A DNA stretch of 64,000 nt from Mycobacterium sp. E1747 (lineage in GTDB: Bacteria; Actinomycetota; Actinomycetes; Mycobacteriales; Mycobacteriaceae), in the NCBI RefSeq assembly GCF_001667775.1, contig NZ_LZJI01000073.1, positions 25,687 to 89,686 of the forward strand. The letters are read 5' to 3'. Shown piece after piece: positions 44,656 to 52,972 of the stretch; position 1 is the first letter of the stretch; each line of letters opens with the position of its first letter. Position numbers and translations under genes: made by a program. The notes under the pieces were generated by a model, which did no database searches, was not told the origin of the DNA, and saw only the letters and a program-made list of their open reading frames with translations.

Positions 44656-45477
44656 ATGACCGACTTGGGAATTGGGCGCGACGCCCGTCGCCGATTGTCG
44701 GCGCCGCGGATCGCTGAGATCGTAGCCGACGAGTTGCGTCGCCAGATCATCAACGGCGACTTGGCGGACGGCGATCTGTTGCCGCGGCAAGAGGTACTCG
44801 TCGAGCAGTTCAACGTGAGTCTGGTTTCGCTGCGCGAAGCGCTGCGCATTCTCGAAACCGAGGGCCTGGTGTCGGTGCGCCGGGGTAATCGCGGTGGCGC
44901 CGTCGTGCACGCGCCGGCGAAGACCAGCGCCGCGTACATGCTCGGGCTCCTGCTGCAGAGCGAGTCGGTCGCGGTCGCCGACCTCGGAATGGCGTTGCAG
45001 GAACTCGAGCCAGCGTGCGCCGCGCTGGCCGCCCGGCGGCCAGACCGCGCGGACACCTTGGTCCCAGAACTCAACCGGGTGAACGACGCCATGGCCGAAA
45101 ACATCGAGGACGGCGCGCTGTTCACCGAAATCGGCCGGAAATTCCACGATCTCGTGGTGCGAGGGTGCGGAAACCACACCATCATCGCGGTGGTCGGCAG
45201 CTTGGAGACGCTGTGGACCAGCCACGAACAACAGTGGGCGGACGAGAGCGCGGCGCGCGGCACCTACCCTTCCCTGGCTCAACGCCGCGCCGTCCTCGGC
45301 ACGCATGTCAAGCTGACCGAGACCATCGCGGAGGGCGACGTCGACCGGGCGCGTCGCATTGCGGGTCGCCATCTCGCCGACACGCAGACGTACGTGCTCT
45401 CCGATCGGCACGACCAACGTATCCACGCACTGTCGCCGCAGGCTTTGTCGCGGACGCGGGATTTCCGGCAACCGTAA
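44656..45477 (+). CDS. GntR-family regulator (FadR/FCD subfamily)
   Basis: A 273-residue regulator. The winged helix at residues ~20-90 reads APRIAEIVADELRRQIINGDL, LPRQEVLVEQFNVSLVSLREAL and LETEGLVSVRRGNRGG. The C-terminal FCD-type helical domain (ELEPACAALAARRP, GRKFHDLVVRGCGNHT, HVKLTETIAEGDVDRARRIAGRHL) carries His residues that often bind a metal and carboxylate effector. The ATG at 44656 with GAGG upstream is preferred to the TTG at 44635. It is divergent from the CoA-transferase gene and probably represses it. Confidence 0.9.
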   Translation: MTDLGIGRDARRRLSAPRIAEIVADELRRQIINGDLADGDLLPRQEVLVEQFNVSLVSLREALRILETEGLVSVRRGNRGGAVVHAPAKTSAAYMLGLLLQSESVAVADLGMALQELEPACAALAARRPDRADTLVPELNRVNDAMAENIEDGALFTEIGRKFHDLVVRGCGNHTIIAVVGSLETLWTSHEQQWADESAARGTYPSLAQRRAVLGTHVKLTETIAEGDVDRARRIAGRHLADTQTYVLSDRHDQRIHALSPQALSRTRDFRQP

Positions 45478-45487
45478 GAGGCGCCCC

Positions 45488-45699
45488 TTGAGAACCGCAT
45501 TGGTCACCGGCGGCAGCGGCGGGATCGGCAAAGCGTGCGGTCGCAAGTTGGTCGAACTCGGTTACGACGTCGTGCTGGCCGCGCGGCGCGAGGCCCCGTT
45601 GCGCGCCGCCGCTGAAGAGATCGGTGCGCGTCACGTGGTGGCCGATGCCTCGGATCCGGTCGGATTCGTGTCGGCCGTTCGCCCGGGCACCGGTCGTTC
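45488..45699 (+). pseudogene. Truncated short-chain dehydrogenase N-terminal fragment
   Basis: From TTG 45488, just after the GntR stop with GAGG upstream, the frame reads TALVTGGSGGIGKACGRKLVELGYDV, then LAARREAPLRAAAEEIG and VVADASDP. That is the N-terminal Rossmann half of an SDR. Homology stops after ~70 residues where the 3' end of the convergent LLM gene begins; a normal SDR has ~250 residues, and neither the N-A-G nor the Y-x-x-x-K site is present. The frame itself runs on to 45799 but in unrelated sequence. It is best read as a relic of a deletion that brought the LLM gene here. Confidence 0.75.
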
Positions 45700-46566
45700 C
45701 TACCGAGGCGCGGCGGCGCCGCCAGGGAACGCCTTGATCACCGATTCGCCGAATTCGTGCAGCGACTCAGGCTTCGCGAAGTCGGCGAACCACACGTAGA
45801 ACCGCTCGACCCTGTGGGCGGCCAGGTCGCCGAAGTGGCCGATCAGCTCGTCGGCGTCGCCGCAGACCAGGCCCGAGCCCAGGTGGCCGAATCGGCGAGC
45901 GCTCACCTCACGCACCGCTTTGGGATCGCTGCCGGCCCGGACAAATCCCACCATCTGCTGGACCGACACCCGGGCCGGCCCCGCTTCGGGGGCAAGCTTG
46001 GGCAGTCGGTCGAGCTGCGTCGCCGGGGCATTCCACCAATCCGCATGCCTGCGAACGAGTTCCATCATCCGGGGGCCCGTTCCGCCCAGGACCAGGGGTA
46101 TCGGATGTGACCTGCGTGGGGACTGGACATTCTCCCCGGTCCCGTCGCCCCAGTACTCCCGGATCAGCTCGAGATTGCGCCCGAGTTGTGCGATCCGGGC
46201 CTTCGGATCCTGCTGACCGACAGCGAATCTGGTGAACTCCGTGGGCCAGGACCCCGCACCCAGCCCCAGATCGAACCGGCCTTCGGATGCGTCCGACAGG
46301 GTGACGGCTTGTTTGGCCAGCACGGCCGGGTGGCGAAACGCGTCGCACAGCACCAGGTGGCCGATCCGCAGCCGCTCCGTCTTGGCGGCCACCCAGCCGG
46401 CGATGCCCATTGCCTCCCAGATGCTCCCGTCGGGCAGTCCGGGCGCCTCGAGATGGTCGATGAACGCGATGCCGTCGAAGCCGCTGTCCTCGGCGTGGCG
46501 GGCACGCTCGACGATGTCGGCCACCGACAGCCGCAGCTGCGGCAGGAACAAAAACCACTCGACCAT
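45700..46566 (-). CDS. Luciferase-like (F420-type) monooxygenase/dehydrogenase
   Basis: A 288-residue LLM-family TIM-barrel protein. It starts VEWFLFLPQLRLSVADIVERARHAE and shows GFDGIAFIDH, LRIGHLVLCDAFRHPAVLAKQAVTL, GRFDLGLGAGSW and PLVLGGTGPRMMELV. These are conserved LLM segments involved in F420 or FMN binding. Actinobacterial members mostly use F420. The substrate is unknown. Its 3' end overlaps the point where SDR homology ends on the other strand. It is divergent from the acyl-CoA dehydrogenase operon. Confidence 0.85.
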   Translation of the reverse strand: MVEWFLFLPQLRLSVADIVERARHAEDSGFDGIAFIDHLEAPGLPDGSIWEAMGIAGWVAAKTERLRIGHLVLCDAFRHPAVLAKQAVTLSDASEGRFDLGLGAGSWPTEFTRFAVGQQDPKARIAQLGRNLELIREYWGDGTGENVQSPRRSHPIPLVLGGTGPRMMELVRRHADWWNAPATQLDRLPKLAPEAGPARVSVQQMVGFVRAGSDPKAVREVSARRFGHLGSGLVCGDADELIGHFGDLAAHRVERFYVWFADFAKPESLHEFGESVIKAFPGGAAAPR

Positions 46567-46616
46567 GCGCCCAACCTATGCGTCATTCCCGTGCGATTGC
46601 GGAGGGGGCCGCTAGA

Positions 46617-46626
46617 TTACTATCTT
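46617..46626. promoter_or_regulatory. Second TTACTATCTT motif in the LLM/acyl-CoA dehydrogenase promoter
   Basis: The same 10-mer as at 40172, located ~20 bases upstream of the acyl-CoA dehydrogenase start and ~50 bases from the LLM start. The surrounding bases are AT-rich. It may be part of a promoter or a regulator site shared across the cluster; this is inference. Confidence 0.35.
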
Positions 46627-46644
46627 TATTATGTTAGGGGTCTT

Positions 46645-47718
46645 ATGGATGTTGGAATGAACGCGGAGCAGCTGTCGCTGCGCGACACCGTGCGCGACAT
46701 CCTGCGCACCGAGTGCCCGCCCGACTCCGCCCGGCATGCCATGACTGACCCGCAGCGGTGGCGCACGCTGTGGAAGACCGTTGTCGACCTCGGTTGGACG
46801 GAACTGGCCGCTCCAGGGACCGGCGACTATGGACCGGTCGAGCTCGCGGTGGTGCTCGAAGAATGCGGTGCCGCCATCGCGCCGATCCCGCTGTTGAGCA
46901 GTGTCGGGCTGGCCGCCGGCGCGTTGCGGGAGGCGGGCCTGGACGCGATTCTCGATGACATAGCCGGCGGTGTGGTCGCCACCCTGGCCGTGCACGCCAA
47001 GGGATCTCGGCTGCCCGGGGCGCCGATGACACTGCGCGCCGGGCGCCTGCGCGGCCGGGCGGTCGCGGTCCCCAACCTGTCGCGCGCCGAGCTGCTCGTC
47101 ACGCTGGCGTGGGCCGACACCGCCCCCGATGGCACCGTGGTGGCGGTCGCGCGCTGCGCCGACGGAGTGACCGTCATCCCCCGCGAATCGACCGACCCGG
47201 CGCAGCCGCTGGCAGACGTCGAGGTCGACACCGAGCCGTTGGTCAGCGCACCGGTCGATACCGAGCAAGCGTTGACGGCGCCGTTGGTGGCCGCAGCCGC
47301 CGATTTGGTCGGCACGGCCAGCGCCGCCTTGAATCGGGCCGTCGAGCACGCCAAGACCCGCCGCCAGTTCGGCACGCCGATCGGTGCGTTCCAGGGGATC
47401 AAGCACGCGCTGGCCGACAACTATGTCGGGTTGGAGCGCGCCCGCAGTCTCACGTACGCCGCGGCGGCCCGGCTGGCCGACCCGGCCACGGCGCCCGCGC
47501 AGGCGTGGATCACAGCGGCACTCGCCAAAGCGGCGGCCGGCGATGCGGCCGCCCACTGCGCGAGAACCGCGGTCCAGGTCCACGGGGCGCTCGGGCAGAC
47601 CTGGGAGCACGACGCCCACCTCTACGTCCGGCACGCCTGGCAGGCCGCCGCGATGCTGGGCGACAGCCGCGCCCTCTACCACGAGGTCGGCCGGCGGTTC
47701 GCGGGAGGCGCGGCATGA
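46645..47718 (+). CDS. Acyl-CoA dehydrogenase subunit 1 of operon
   Basis: A 357-residue ACAD-family protein. An N-terminal helical domain (EQLSLRDTVRDIL...WKTVVDLGWTELAAPGTG) leads to AVEHAKTRRQFGTPIGAFQGIKHALAD and a C-terminal GALGQTWEHDAHLYVRHAWQ. The R-Q-F-G and WEHDAHLY segments are FAD and dimer contacts. Members of this WEHD type often pair with a second subunit to form alpha2beta2 heterotetramers in steroid and polycyclic-acid degradation. ATG 46645 follows AGGGG; an in-frame ATG at 46657 is possible. It is the first gene of a coupled run of four. Confidence 0.85.
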   Translation: MDVGMNAEQLSLRDTVRDILRTECPPDSARHAMTDPQRWRTLWKTVVDLGWTELAAPGTGDYGPVELAVVLEECGAAIAPIPLLSSVGLAAGALREAGLDAILDDIAGGVVATLAVHAKGSRLPGAPMTLRAGRLRGRAVAVPNLSRAELLVTLAWADTAPDGTVVAVARCADGVTVIPRESTDPAQPLADVEVDTEPLVSAPVDTEQALTAPLVAAAADLVGTASAALNRAVEHAKTRRQFGTPIGAFQGIKHALADNYVGLERARSLTYAAAARLADPATAPAQAWITAALAKAAAGDAAAHCARTAVQVHGALGQTWEHDAHLYVRHAWQAAAMLGDSRALYHEVGRRFAGGAA

Positions 47719-48812
47719 CCGCGGTGGTCGACGAGTTCGGCACCTGGTTGACGGACTTTCTGCCGAGCGACTATTACGACAACTACCGCCAATACCGCTG
47801 GGATGTGACCCTGCGGCGCGATTACCAACGAGCCGCCTTCGAGGCCGGATGGATTCAGCCAACCTGGCCATCGGAACACGGCGGCCGATCGCTTGGCTTG
47901 CGCGACGCGATGGAGGTCCGACTCGAGGCGGCGATGCGCTCGGCGCCCAAGCTGCCGAACATCGCGGGTCCCAACGTCGCCGCCCCCGGCATCCGTCAGT
48001 TCGGCACCCCGGCCCAGATCGAGCGGCTGCTTGTCCCGCTGCTGCGCGGAGACGAGTGGTGGGCGCTGGGAATGTCCGAGCCGGAGGCCGGGTCGGATTT
48101 CGCCGGCCTGCGCACTCGCGCCGAACGCGACGCAGACAGCTTCCGGGTCAACGGGCACAAGATCTGGACCACCCAAGCACACGAATCGCGTTGGTGCACC
48201 CTCTATGCCCGCACCGACCCGCAGGCGCCGAAACACCGCGGGATTTCCTGCCTGATCCTCGATCTGCGCTCGCCGGGGGTGCAAATCGAACCCATCCGGA
48301 TGGCGTCGATCTCCGACGAGACGTTCTGCGAGGTCTTCCTCGAGGACGTCGAGGTGCCGGCGGACAACCTGCTGGGACCGCTGCACGGCGGGTGGAACGT
48401 CGCCCTCGCGTCGCTGCACCACGAACGCCAGATGATCTGGATCATGAACTGGGTCGAGATCAAGCGCGGGCTCGAGTCGGTGCGCAGGGCGCAGCCGACC
48501 GCCGACATCTGCGCGGAACTCGGCTCCCTGCTCGCCGACGCCGAGGCGTTGCGGGCCACCGGGTACCGCGCCCTGGGCAACGAACTCGCCGGACGGCCGA
48601 GCCCCGAGGCCGACACCATGAAGCTGCTCGGATCCCTTACCTTGCAGCGTGTCTGGGAACTCGCCGCCGCCGCGGAAGGAATGCAATCGCTGAGCGACCC
48701 GGATCTGCTCTTCGAACGGCAGGACGCGCTCGCCGCGACCATCTACGGCGGGACATCGGAGGTCCAGCGCAACATCATCGCCGAGCGGGTGCTCGGGCTG
48801 CCGAAGGGATGA
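47715..48812 (+). CDS. Acyl-CoA dehydrogenase subunit 2 of operon
   Basis: A 365-residue ACAD. Typical segments are MSEPEAGSDFAGLRTRAERDAD, NGHKIWTTQAHESRWC (flavin-site region), and IYGGTSEVQRNIIAERVLG near the C-terminus, where the adenine-side FAD contacts lie. Its ATG at 47715 overlaps the previous stop as ATGA. It is the probable alpha partner of the upstream protein in an alpha2beta2 dehydrogenase that introduces a CoA-ester double bond. Confidence 0.88.
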   Translation: MTAVVDEFGTWLTDFLPSDYYDNYRQYRWDVTLRRDYQRAAFEAGWIQPTWPSEHGGRSLGLRDAMEVRLEAAMRSAPKLPNIAGPNVAAPGIRQFGTPAQIERLLVPLLRGDEWWALGMSEPEAGSDFAGLRTRAERDADSFRVNGHKIWTTQAHESRWCTLYARTDPQAPKHRGISCLILDLRSPGVQIEPIRMASISDETFCEVFLEDVEVPADNLLGPLHGGWNVALASLHHERQMIWIMNWVEIKRGLESVRRAQPTADICAELGSLLADAEALRATGYRALGNELAGRPSPEADTMKLLGSLTLQRVWELAAAAEGMQSLSDPDLLFERQDALAATIYGGTSEVQRNIIAERVLGLPKG

Positions 48813-48817
48813 CAACG

Positions 48818-49966
48818 ATGGATTACGACCTCGGCGACGACGCCGCACAACTGCGGAACCACCTGCGCGAACTGGTGGCCAACCACATTCCCGCCGATTT
48901 CCTCGGCGCCTGCACCGACAACCCGCGGGACCTGGCCACCACCGAGACGTTCTGCAAACTGCTGGCGGCCGAGGGCCTGCTGGCCCTGGGCTGGCCGAAA
49001 GAACATGGCGGCGGCGGAGGTTCGGTCTGGCAGCAGACGGTGCTGCGCGAGGAGATGTGGGCCCAGCACGAGCCGCGCGGTCCCCAATACATGGGAATCA
49101 ACTGGGTCGGCCCCGCGCTGATGCGCTACGGGACGGCCGAACAGAAGGCCAAGCACCTGGCCGCCATCGCCGCGGGCGACGTGATCTGGTGCCAGGGCTT
49201 CTCCGAGCCGGAGGCCGGTACCGACCTCGCCTCGTTACGCACCCGCGCCGTACCGGACGGGGACGGTTGGCGCATCACCGGCCAGAAGGTGTGGACCTCC
49301 TATGCACTGATGGCATCCTGGTGCGTGCTGGCGGCGTGCACCAACCCCGAGGCACCAAAGCCCAAGCGGCTCACCCTTTTTCTGATGCCGATGGACCGTC
49401 CTGGCTTTACCGTCCGGCCGATCGGGTCCATGCTGGGCCCACATCACCTGAACGAGATGTTCCTCGACGACGTGCGGGCCTCTCCCGGCGACATCCTCGG
49501 CGAGGTCGGGGACGGCTGGCGGGTCATGCGCGAGGCGCTGGCCTTCGAGCGCGTCGGCATCGCCCGCTACGCGCGCTGCGAATCATTGCTCGACCGGATG
49601 CGCACCCAGCTCGGGGACGACTGGTTCGCGCTGCCCGAATCGCTGCGCTCCCGGTGGGTTCGGGCGCTCGTCGATCTTCGGGTAGCCCGGTTGCTGGCCT
49701 ACCGGGCAGTGTCATTGCAGGACGATCCGGCGGCGGGCGCGGCGGCCAGTGCCGCCCGTATCGCCACCACGACGTGCGACCAGCAGGTCGCCGAGCTGCT
49801 CTTTGACGTGCTGGGCCCGATCGCGCTCGATAGTGGCAGCGGCGCGGCGCTGCACGGGGCGATCGAAGACCATTGGCGGTACGCCCAGGCCGCCACCGTG
49901 GCTTCGGGCACCATCGAAGTGCAGAAGATGTTGGTAGCCCGGGACGTGTTGGGAGAGCACCGGTGA
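48818..49966 (+). CDS. Acyl-CoA dehydrogenase subunit 3 of operon
   Basis: A 382-residue ACAD with FSEPEAGTDLASLRTRAVPDGD, GQKVWTSYALMASW and a C-terminal ASGTIEVQKMLVARDVLG. The normal flavin and substrate-loop motifs are present. I chose ATG 48818, nine bases after GAAGGG. The ATG at 48809, which overlaps the prior stop, is a close alternative in the same frame. It probably pairs with the smaller fourth protein. A long read-through frame extends upstream but is not the gene. Confidence 0.87.
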   Translation: MDYDLGDDAAQLRNHLRELVANHIPADFLGACTDNPRDLATTETFCKLLAAEGLLALGWPKEHGGGGGSVWQQTVLREEMWAQHEPRGPQYMGINWVGPALMRYGTAEQKAKHLAAIAAGDVIWCQGFSEPEAGTDLASLRTRAVPDGDGWRITGQKVWTSYALMASWCVLAACTNPEAPKPKRLTLFLMPMDRPGFTVRPIGSMLGPHHLNEMFLDDVRASPGDILGEVGDGWRVMREALAFERVGIARYARCESLLDRMRTQLGDDWFALPESLRSRWVRALVDLRVARLLAYRAVSLQDDPAAGAAASAARIATTTCDQQVAELLFDVLGPIALDSGSGAALHGAIEDHWRYAQAATVASGTIEVQKMLVARDVLGEHR

Positions 49967-50898
49967 AAACTGACCTGCCGCAAGACATCTGCGACTTCGC
50001 CGCGGTGGCGGCCAAGCGGTTCGCCCGGCTGGGCGGTCCGCAGGCGGCGTTGTGCGCCGAGACCGACGACGCCATCCGGGGCGCCGCCGGCGAGGCCCTC
50101 CGCGATGTCGGCGCATTCGAGCTCGATGTCCGGTCGGCGCCCGACGACCTGCTGGCCGCCGCGGTGTTGTGCCGGGCCGCCGGCGCGATGGTGTTGCCCT
50201 ATCCCCTGGTCGAGGAATTGCTCGCGATCGACGGCGCCCGCCTTGCCCTGGTCAACCCCGAGGCGCCGCGCGTCGACCACGGCGACCTTCCGGGTGACTG
50301 GATCGCCGCCGACTTGGACGGCAACCGCTACCACCCAGAGCCGGCGTCGCGGACCAGCGCCAAACTCGGGCCGTTCCTGGTGCCCGCTTCCCTCGGCGCA
50401 CCCGATGGAACCGTCCCCGCCGACGACGTTAATCTGCATCTCGTGCTGGGATCTTGGCGGATTCTGGGATCGATGGAGCAGGCGCTGCAGATTGTCACCG
50501 ACCATGTGCGCACCCGCGTTCAATTCGGTAAGCCGCTGGCGGATTTCCAGGCCGTCAGGTTCGCCGTCGCGGAGGCCGCGGTCGCCGTGCGCGGGCTGCA
50601 CGAGTTGGCCAAATACACCATCTGCCGGCCGGAGTCGCTACCGACACAGGTCCGTTCGGCGGACGCACTCGTTCTGCGGCTCAAGGCGTCCGACACCGGG
50701 CGCCAGGTGCTGCGCATCTCCCATCAGTTGCTCGGCGCCCTGGGCTTCTGCGACGAGTCCGACGTCAGCGTCCTCGACCGGCACACGCAACCGCTGATCC
50801 GCTTGCCGCTCGGCGCCGAAGCGCTCGCGCTGCGACTGATTGCCGGCGTCCCGGACGGCTCCCTGGAAACACTGTTCAGCTGCCCGGTACCGGCGTGA
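49963..50898 (+). CDS. Short acyl-CoA dehydrogenase subunit 4 of operon
   Basis: A 311-residue ACAD-like protein starting at GTG 49963, overlapping the previous stop (GTGA). It keeps the C-terminal helical domain (DHVRTRVQFGKPLADFQAVRFAVAEAAVAVRGLHELA) but has a shortened middle. The WEHD-type end is replaced by LLGALGFCDESDVSVLDRH. This degenerate form is typical of the non-catalytic or FAD-supplying partner of heteromeric ACADs. It would complete a second alpha2beta2 enzyme with the third subunit. Confidence 0.8.
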   Translation: MKTDLPQDICDFAAVAAKRFARLGGPQAALCAETDDAIRGAAGEALRDVGAFELDVRSAPDDLLAAAVLCRAAGAMVLPYPLVEELLAIDGARLALVNPEAPRVDHGDLPGDWIAADLDGNRYHPEPASRTSAKLGPFLVPASLGAPDGTVPADDVNLHLVLGSWRILGSMEQALQIVTDHVRTRVQFGKPLADFQAVRFAVAEAAVAVRGLHELAKYTICRPESLPTQVRSADALVLRLKASDTGRQVLRISHQLLGALGFCDESDVSVLDRHTQPLIRLPLGAEALALRLIAGVPDGSLETLFSCPVPA

Positions 50899-50958
50899 CC
50901 GCGCCGGCGACGATGCAGTGGGGGTATCTCCCGCTTGCGGGCGAGAGGAGCGGCGCTC

Positions 50959-52455
50959 GTGACTAAGCCCGCATCGGCCGAAGTGGCGACCAACCCCTTA
51001 GCGGATGGAATCGCGTTCGGCGCCAAGCTTTGTGAGCTCGCCCAGCAGCGCGGCGGCGACACCGGGGTCACCATCGTCGCCCTCGACGGCACCGCGCAGT
51101 CGCTGACGTTCGGTGAGCTCGATGCGCACGCCAACCAATGGGGCCGCGCGCTCGCCGCCAACGGCGCCGAAACCGGCTCCCTTGTCGCGCTGGCGATCCC
51201 GAACTCGGTACACCTGGTCGTGGCCACGCTGGGCTGCTGGAAGATCGGCGCCGTTCCGGTTCCCATGCACTGGGACCTGCCCGAATGGGAGCGCGACCGG
51301 GTGCGGGAGGTGATCGATCCCGCCGTGGTCGTCGACGAGGTGAGCCGGTGGCGACTGGAGGCCCAGGCCGGCGCCGAGTCCGCCGAGGCCCTGCCCGAAG
51401 CGGTCTCCCCCAACGTCAACGGCATCTGCAGCAGCGGTTCGACCGGCATACCGAAAGTCATCCTGAGCCTGGCGCCCTCGCTGTGGACCCCACACCACGG
51501 CGAGCCCTTCCTGTCGAACTGGACGCCCGTGGCTACACCGCAGACGATCATGGTGCCCGCGCCGATGTACCACACCAACGGGTTCGCCACCTTCTTCTTC
51601 CTGCTGGCCGGCGACCACCTGGTGATACTCGAAAAATTCGACGCCGCAATCGCTTTGGATGTCATTGAACGCTTCCGGATTACCAATTTCACGGCCACGC
51701 CCACGATGCTCGCGCGCATCGCGGCCCGGCCCGACGTCCGGCAGCGCGACTTGTCCAGCATCGTATTCATTCTGCAGGGCGCAGCGGTGATGCCGCCGTC
51801 GCTCATGCACACCTGGTTCGAGCTGCTGAGCCCGCAGCAGATCGTCTCGGCGTACGGTATGACCGAAAACCTTGGGCTCACCGCGTTGCGGGGCGACGAG
51901 TGGCTCGCGCACCCCGGCAGCGTCGGCCGCGGTTTTCGGGAGACCGAGATCCGGATCCTCGACGCCGGAACGAAACAGCTCGGCCCCGGCGAACACGGCG
52001 AGATTTACCTGCGCGCGCCGATGAGCGCGGGATCGCGCTATGTGGGCGGCGCGGCGCCGCTACCGACCACCGAAGACGGCTTCCGCTCCGCCGGCGACAT
52101 CGGCTATCTGGACGAGGACGGTTACCTCTACATCGTCGACCGCCGCGTCGACATGATCATCACGGGCGGCGCGAATGTCTTTCCGGCAGAAGTGGAGTCG
52201 GCGCTGGCGGGCCATCCCGACATCGCCGACGTGGTCGTCATCGGACTCGCCGACGCGCAGTGGGGACATCGGGTGCATGCGGTGGTGCAGCCGGCCGACG
52301 GCGCGGCGCTCGCCGAAGAACAGGTGATCGAGTACGCCAAGAGCCGCCTCGCTCATTACAAGGCGCCCAAGACCGTAGAGTTCGTCGACGCGATTCCCCG
52401 CACCGCGGCGACCAAGGTCAATCGCTCGGCGATGATCGAGGCGCGGGGTGGCTGA
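50959..52455 (+). CDS. Acyl-CoA synthetase (second ANL enzyme of the cluster)
   Basis: A 498-residue AMP-binding ligase. The P-loop is ICSSGSTGIPKVIL near residue 150, then VSAYGMTENLG, the hinge YLYIVDRRVDMIITGGANVFPAEVE, and a C-terminal IPRTAATKVNRSAM with the catalytic Lys in the TKVNR position. It starts at GTG 50959 after GAGAGGAG. It lies 60 bases after the four-gene ACAD run and likely supplies CoA esters to it, although the acid is unknown. Confidence 0.9.
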   Translation: MTKPASAEVATNPLADGIAFGAKLCELAQQRGGDTGVTIVALDGTAQSLTFGELDAHANQWGRALAANGAETGSLVALAIPNSVHLVVATLGCWKIGAVPVPMHWDLPEWERDRVREVIDPAVVVDEVSRWRLEAQAGAESAEALPEAVSPNVNGICSSGSTGIPKVILSLAPSLWTPHHGEPFLSNWTPVATPQTIMVPAPMYHTNGFATFFFLLAGDHLVILEKFDAAIALDVIERFRITNFTATPTMLARIAARPDVRQRDLSSIVFILQGAAVMPPSLMHTWFELLSPQQIVSAYGMTENLGLTALRGDEWLAHPGSVGRGFRETEIRILDAGTKQLGPGEHGEIYLRAPMSAGSRYVGGAAPLPTTEDGFRSAGDIGYLDEDGYLYIVDRRVDMIITGGANVFPAEVESALAGHPDIADVVVIGLADAQWGHRVHAVVQPADGAALAEEQVIEYAKSRLAHYKAPKTVEFVDAIPRTAATKVNRSAMIEARGG

Positions 52456-52475
52456 GGCGTCCGACGCCGACACCG

Positions 52476-52886
52476 TCAACCGACGGCGGTGATTCCGGAA
52501 TTCGAGATGGTGAACCCGCGACCCGAGACGACGGTGCACGTCACCCCATCGGTCTCCGATCGGCATGTGAACGGGCCGGTTCCCTTCGCCTGGCCGTAGG
52601 CGAGGGTCGGGGTGCCCTCGGGAGGGTTGGCCAGACAGCTTTCGCCCGTGCAGCGCGACAGGACCCCTGCGGGATCCATCGTCACCGACTGCGGCGGGGC
52701 GATGGTGAAGCAGAACGTCGAGTCGGGGATTCCCCGGCGCTGGTAGTCGATCTCGCAGCTGATGTTGCGTGTCGGGGAAAGGAAGGTCACGTAGCTGTCC
52801 TGATCCGCGGCGGCCGGCGGGGCGAACGCTATGGCCGCGGCGGCGGCCAGGACGGTTGCCGCGACGGTCGGTGCGTATCTCAACAC
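52476..52886 (-). CDS. Small secreted Cys-containing protein, DUF6636-like
   Basis: A 136-residue protein with a clear Sec signal peptide (VAATVLAAAAAIAFAPPAAADQ, cleavage near residue 27). The mature part has six Cys residues in a pattern FLSPTRNISCEIDY, CFTI, SRCTGESCLA, FTCRSETDGVTC and ends SGRGFTISNSGI. This resembles the DUF6636 pattern of actinobacterial secreted proteins; the family name is tentative. Disulfides are likely. It sits between convergent clusters and has no pathway clue. Confidence 0.7.
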   Translation of the reverse strand: MLRYAPTVAATVLAAAAAIAFAPPAAADQDSYVTFLSPTRNISCEIDYQRRGIPDSTFCFTIAPPQSVTMDPAGVLSRCTGESCLANPPEGTPTLAYGQAKGTGPFTCRSETDGVTCTVVSGRGFTISNSGITAVG

Positions 52887-52972
52887 CCGCTAACCGTGCC
52901 ACAGCGGAGCACGCGACGCACCGATTCGGTGCATCTCGTTACCGACGTTCGCCCCCGGGGCCACGCCGCTCG

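Noticed and set aside
47384..48817. Upstream read-through of the third acyl-CoA dehydrogenase frame
   Set aside because: The frame is open but overlaps two well-supported genes in other frames. Homology starts only after 48818.
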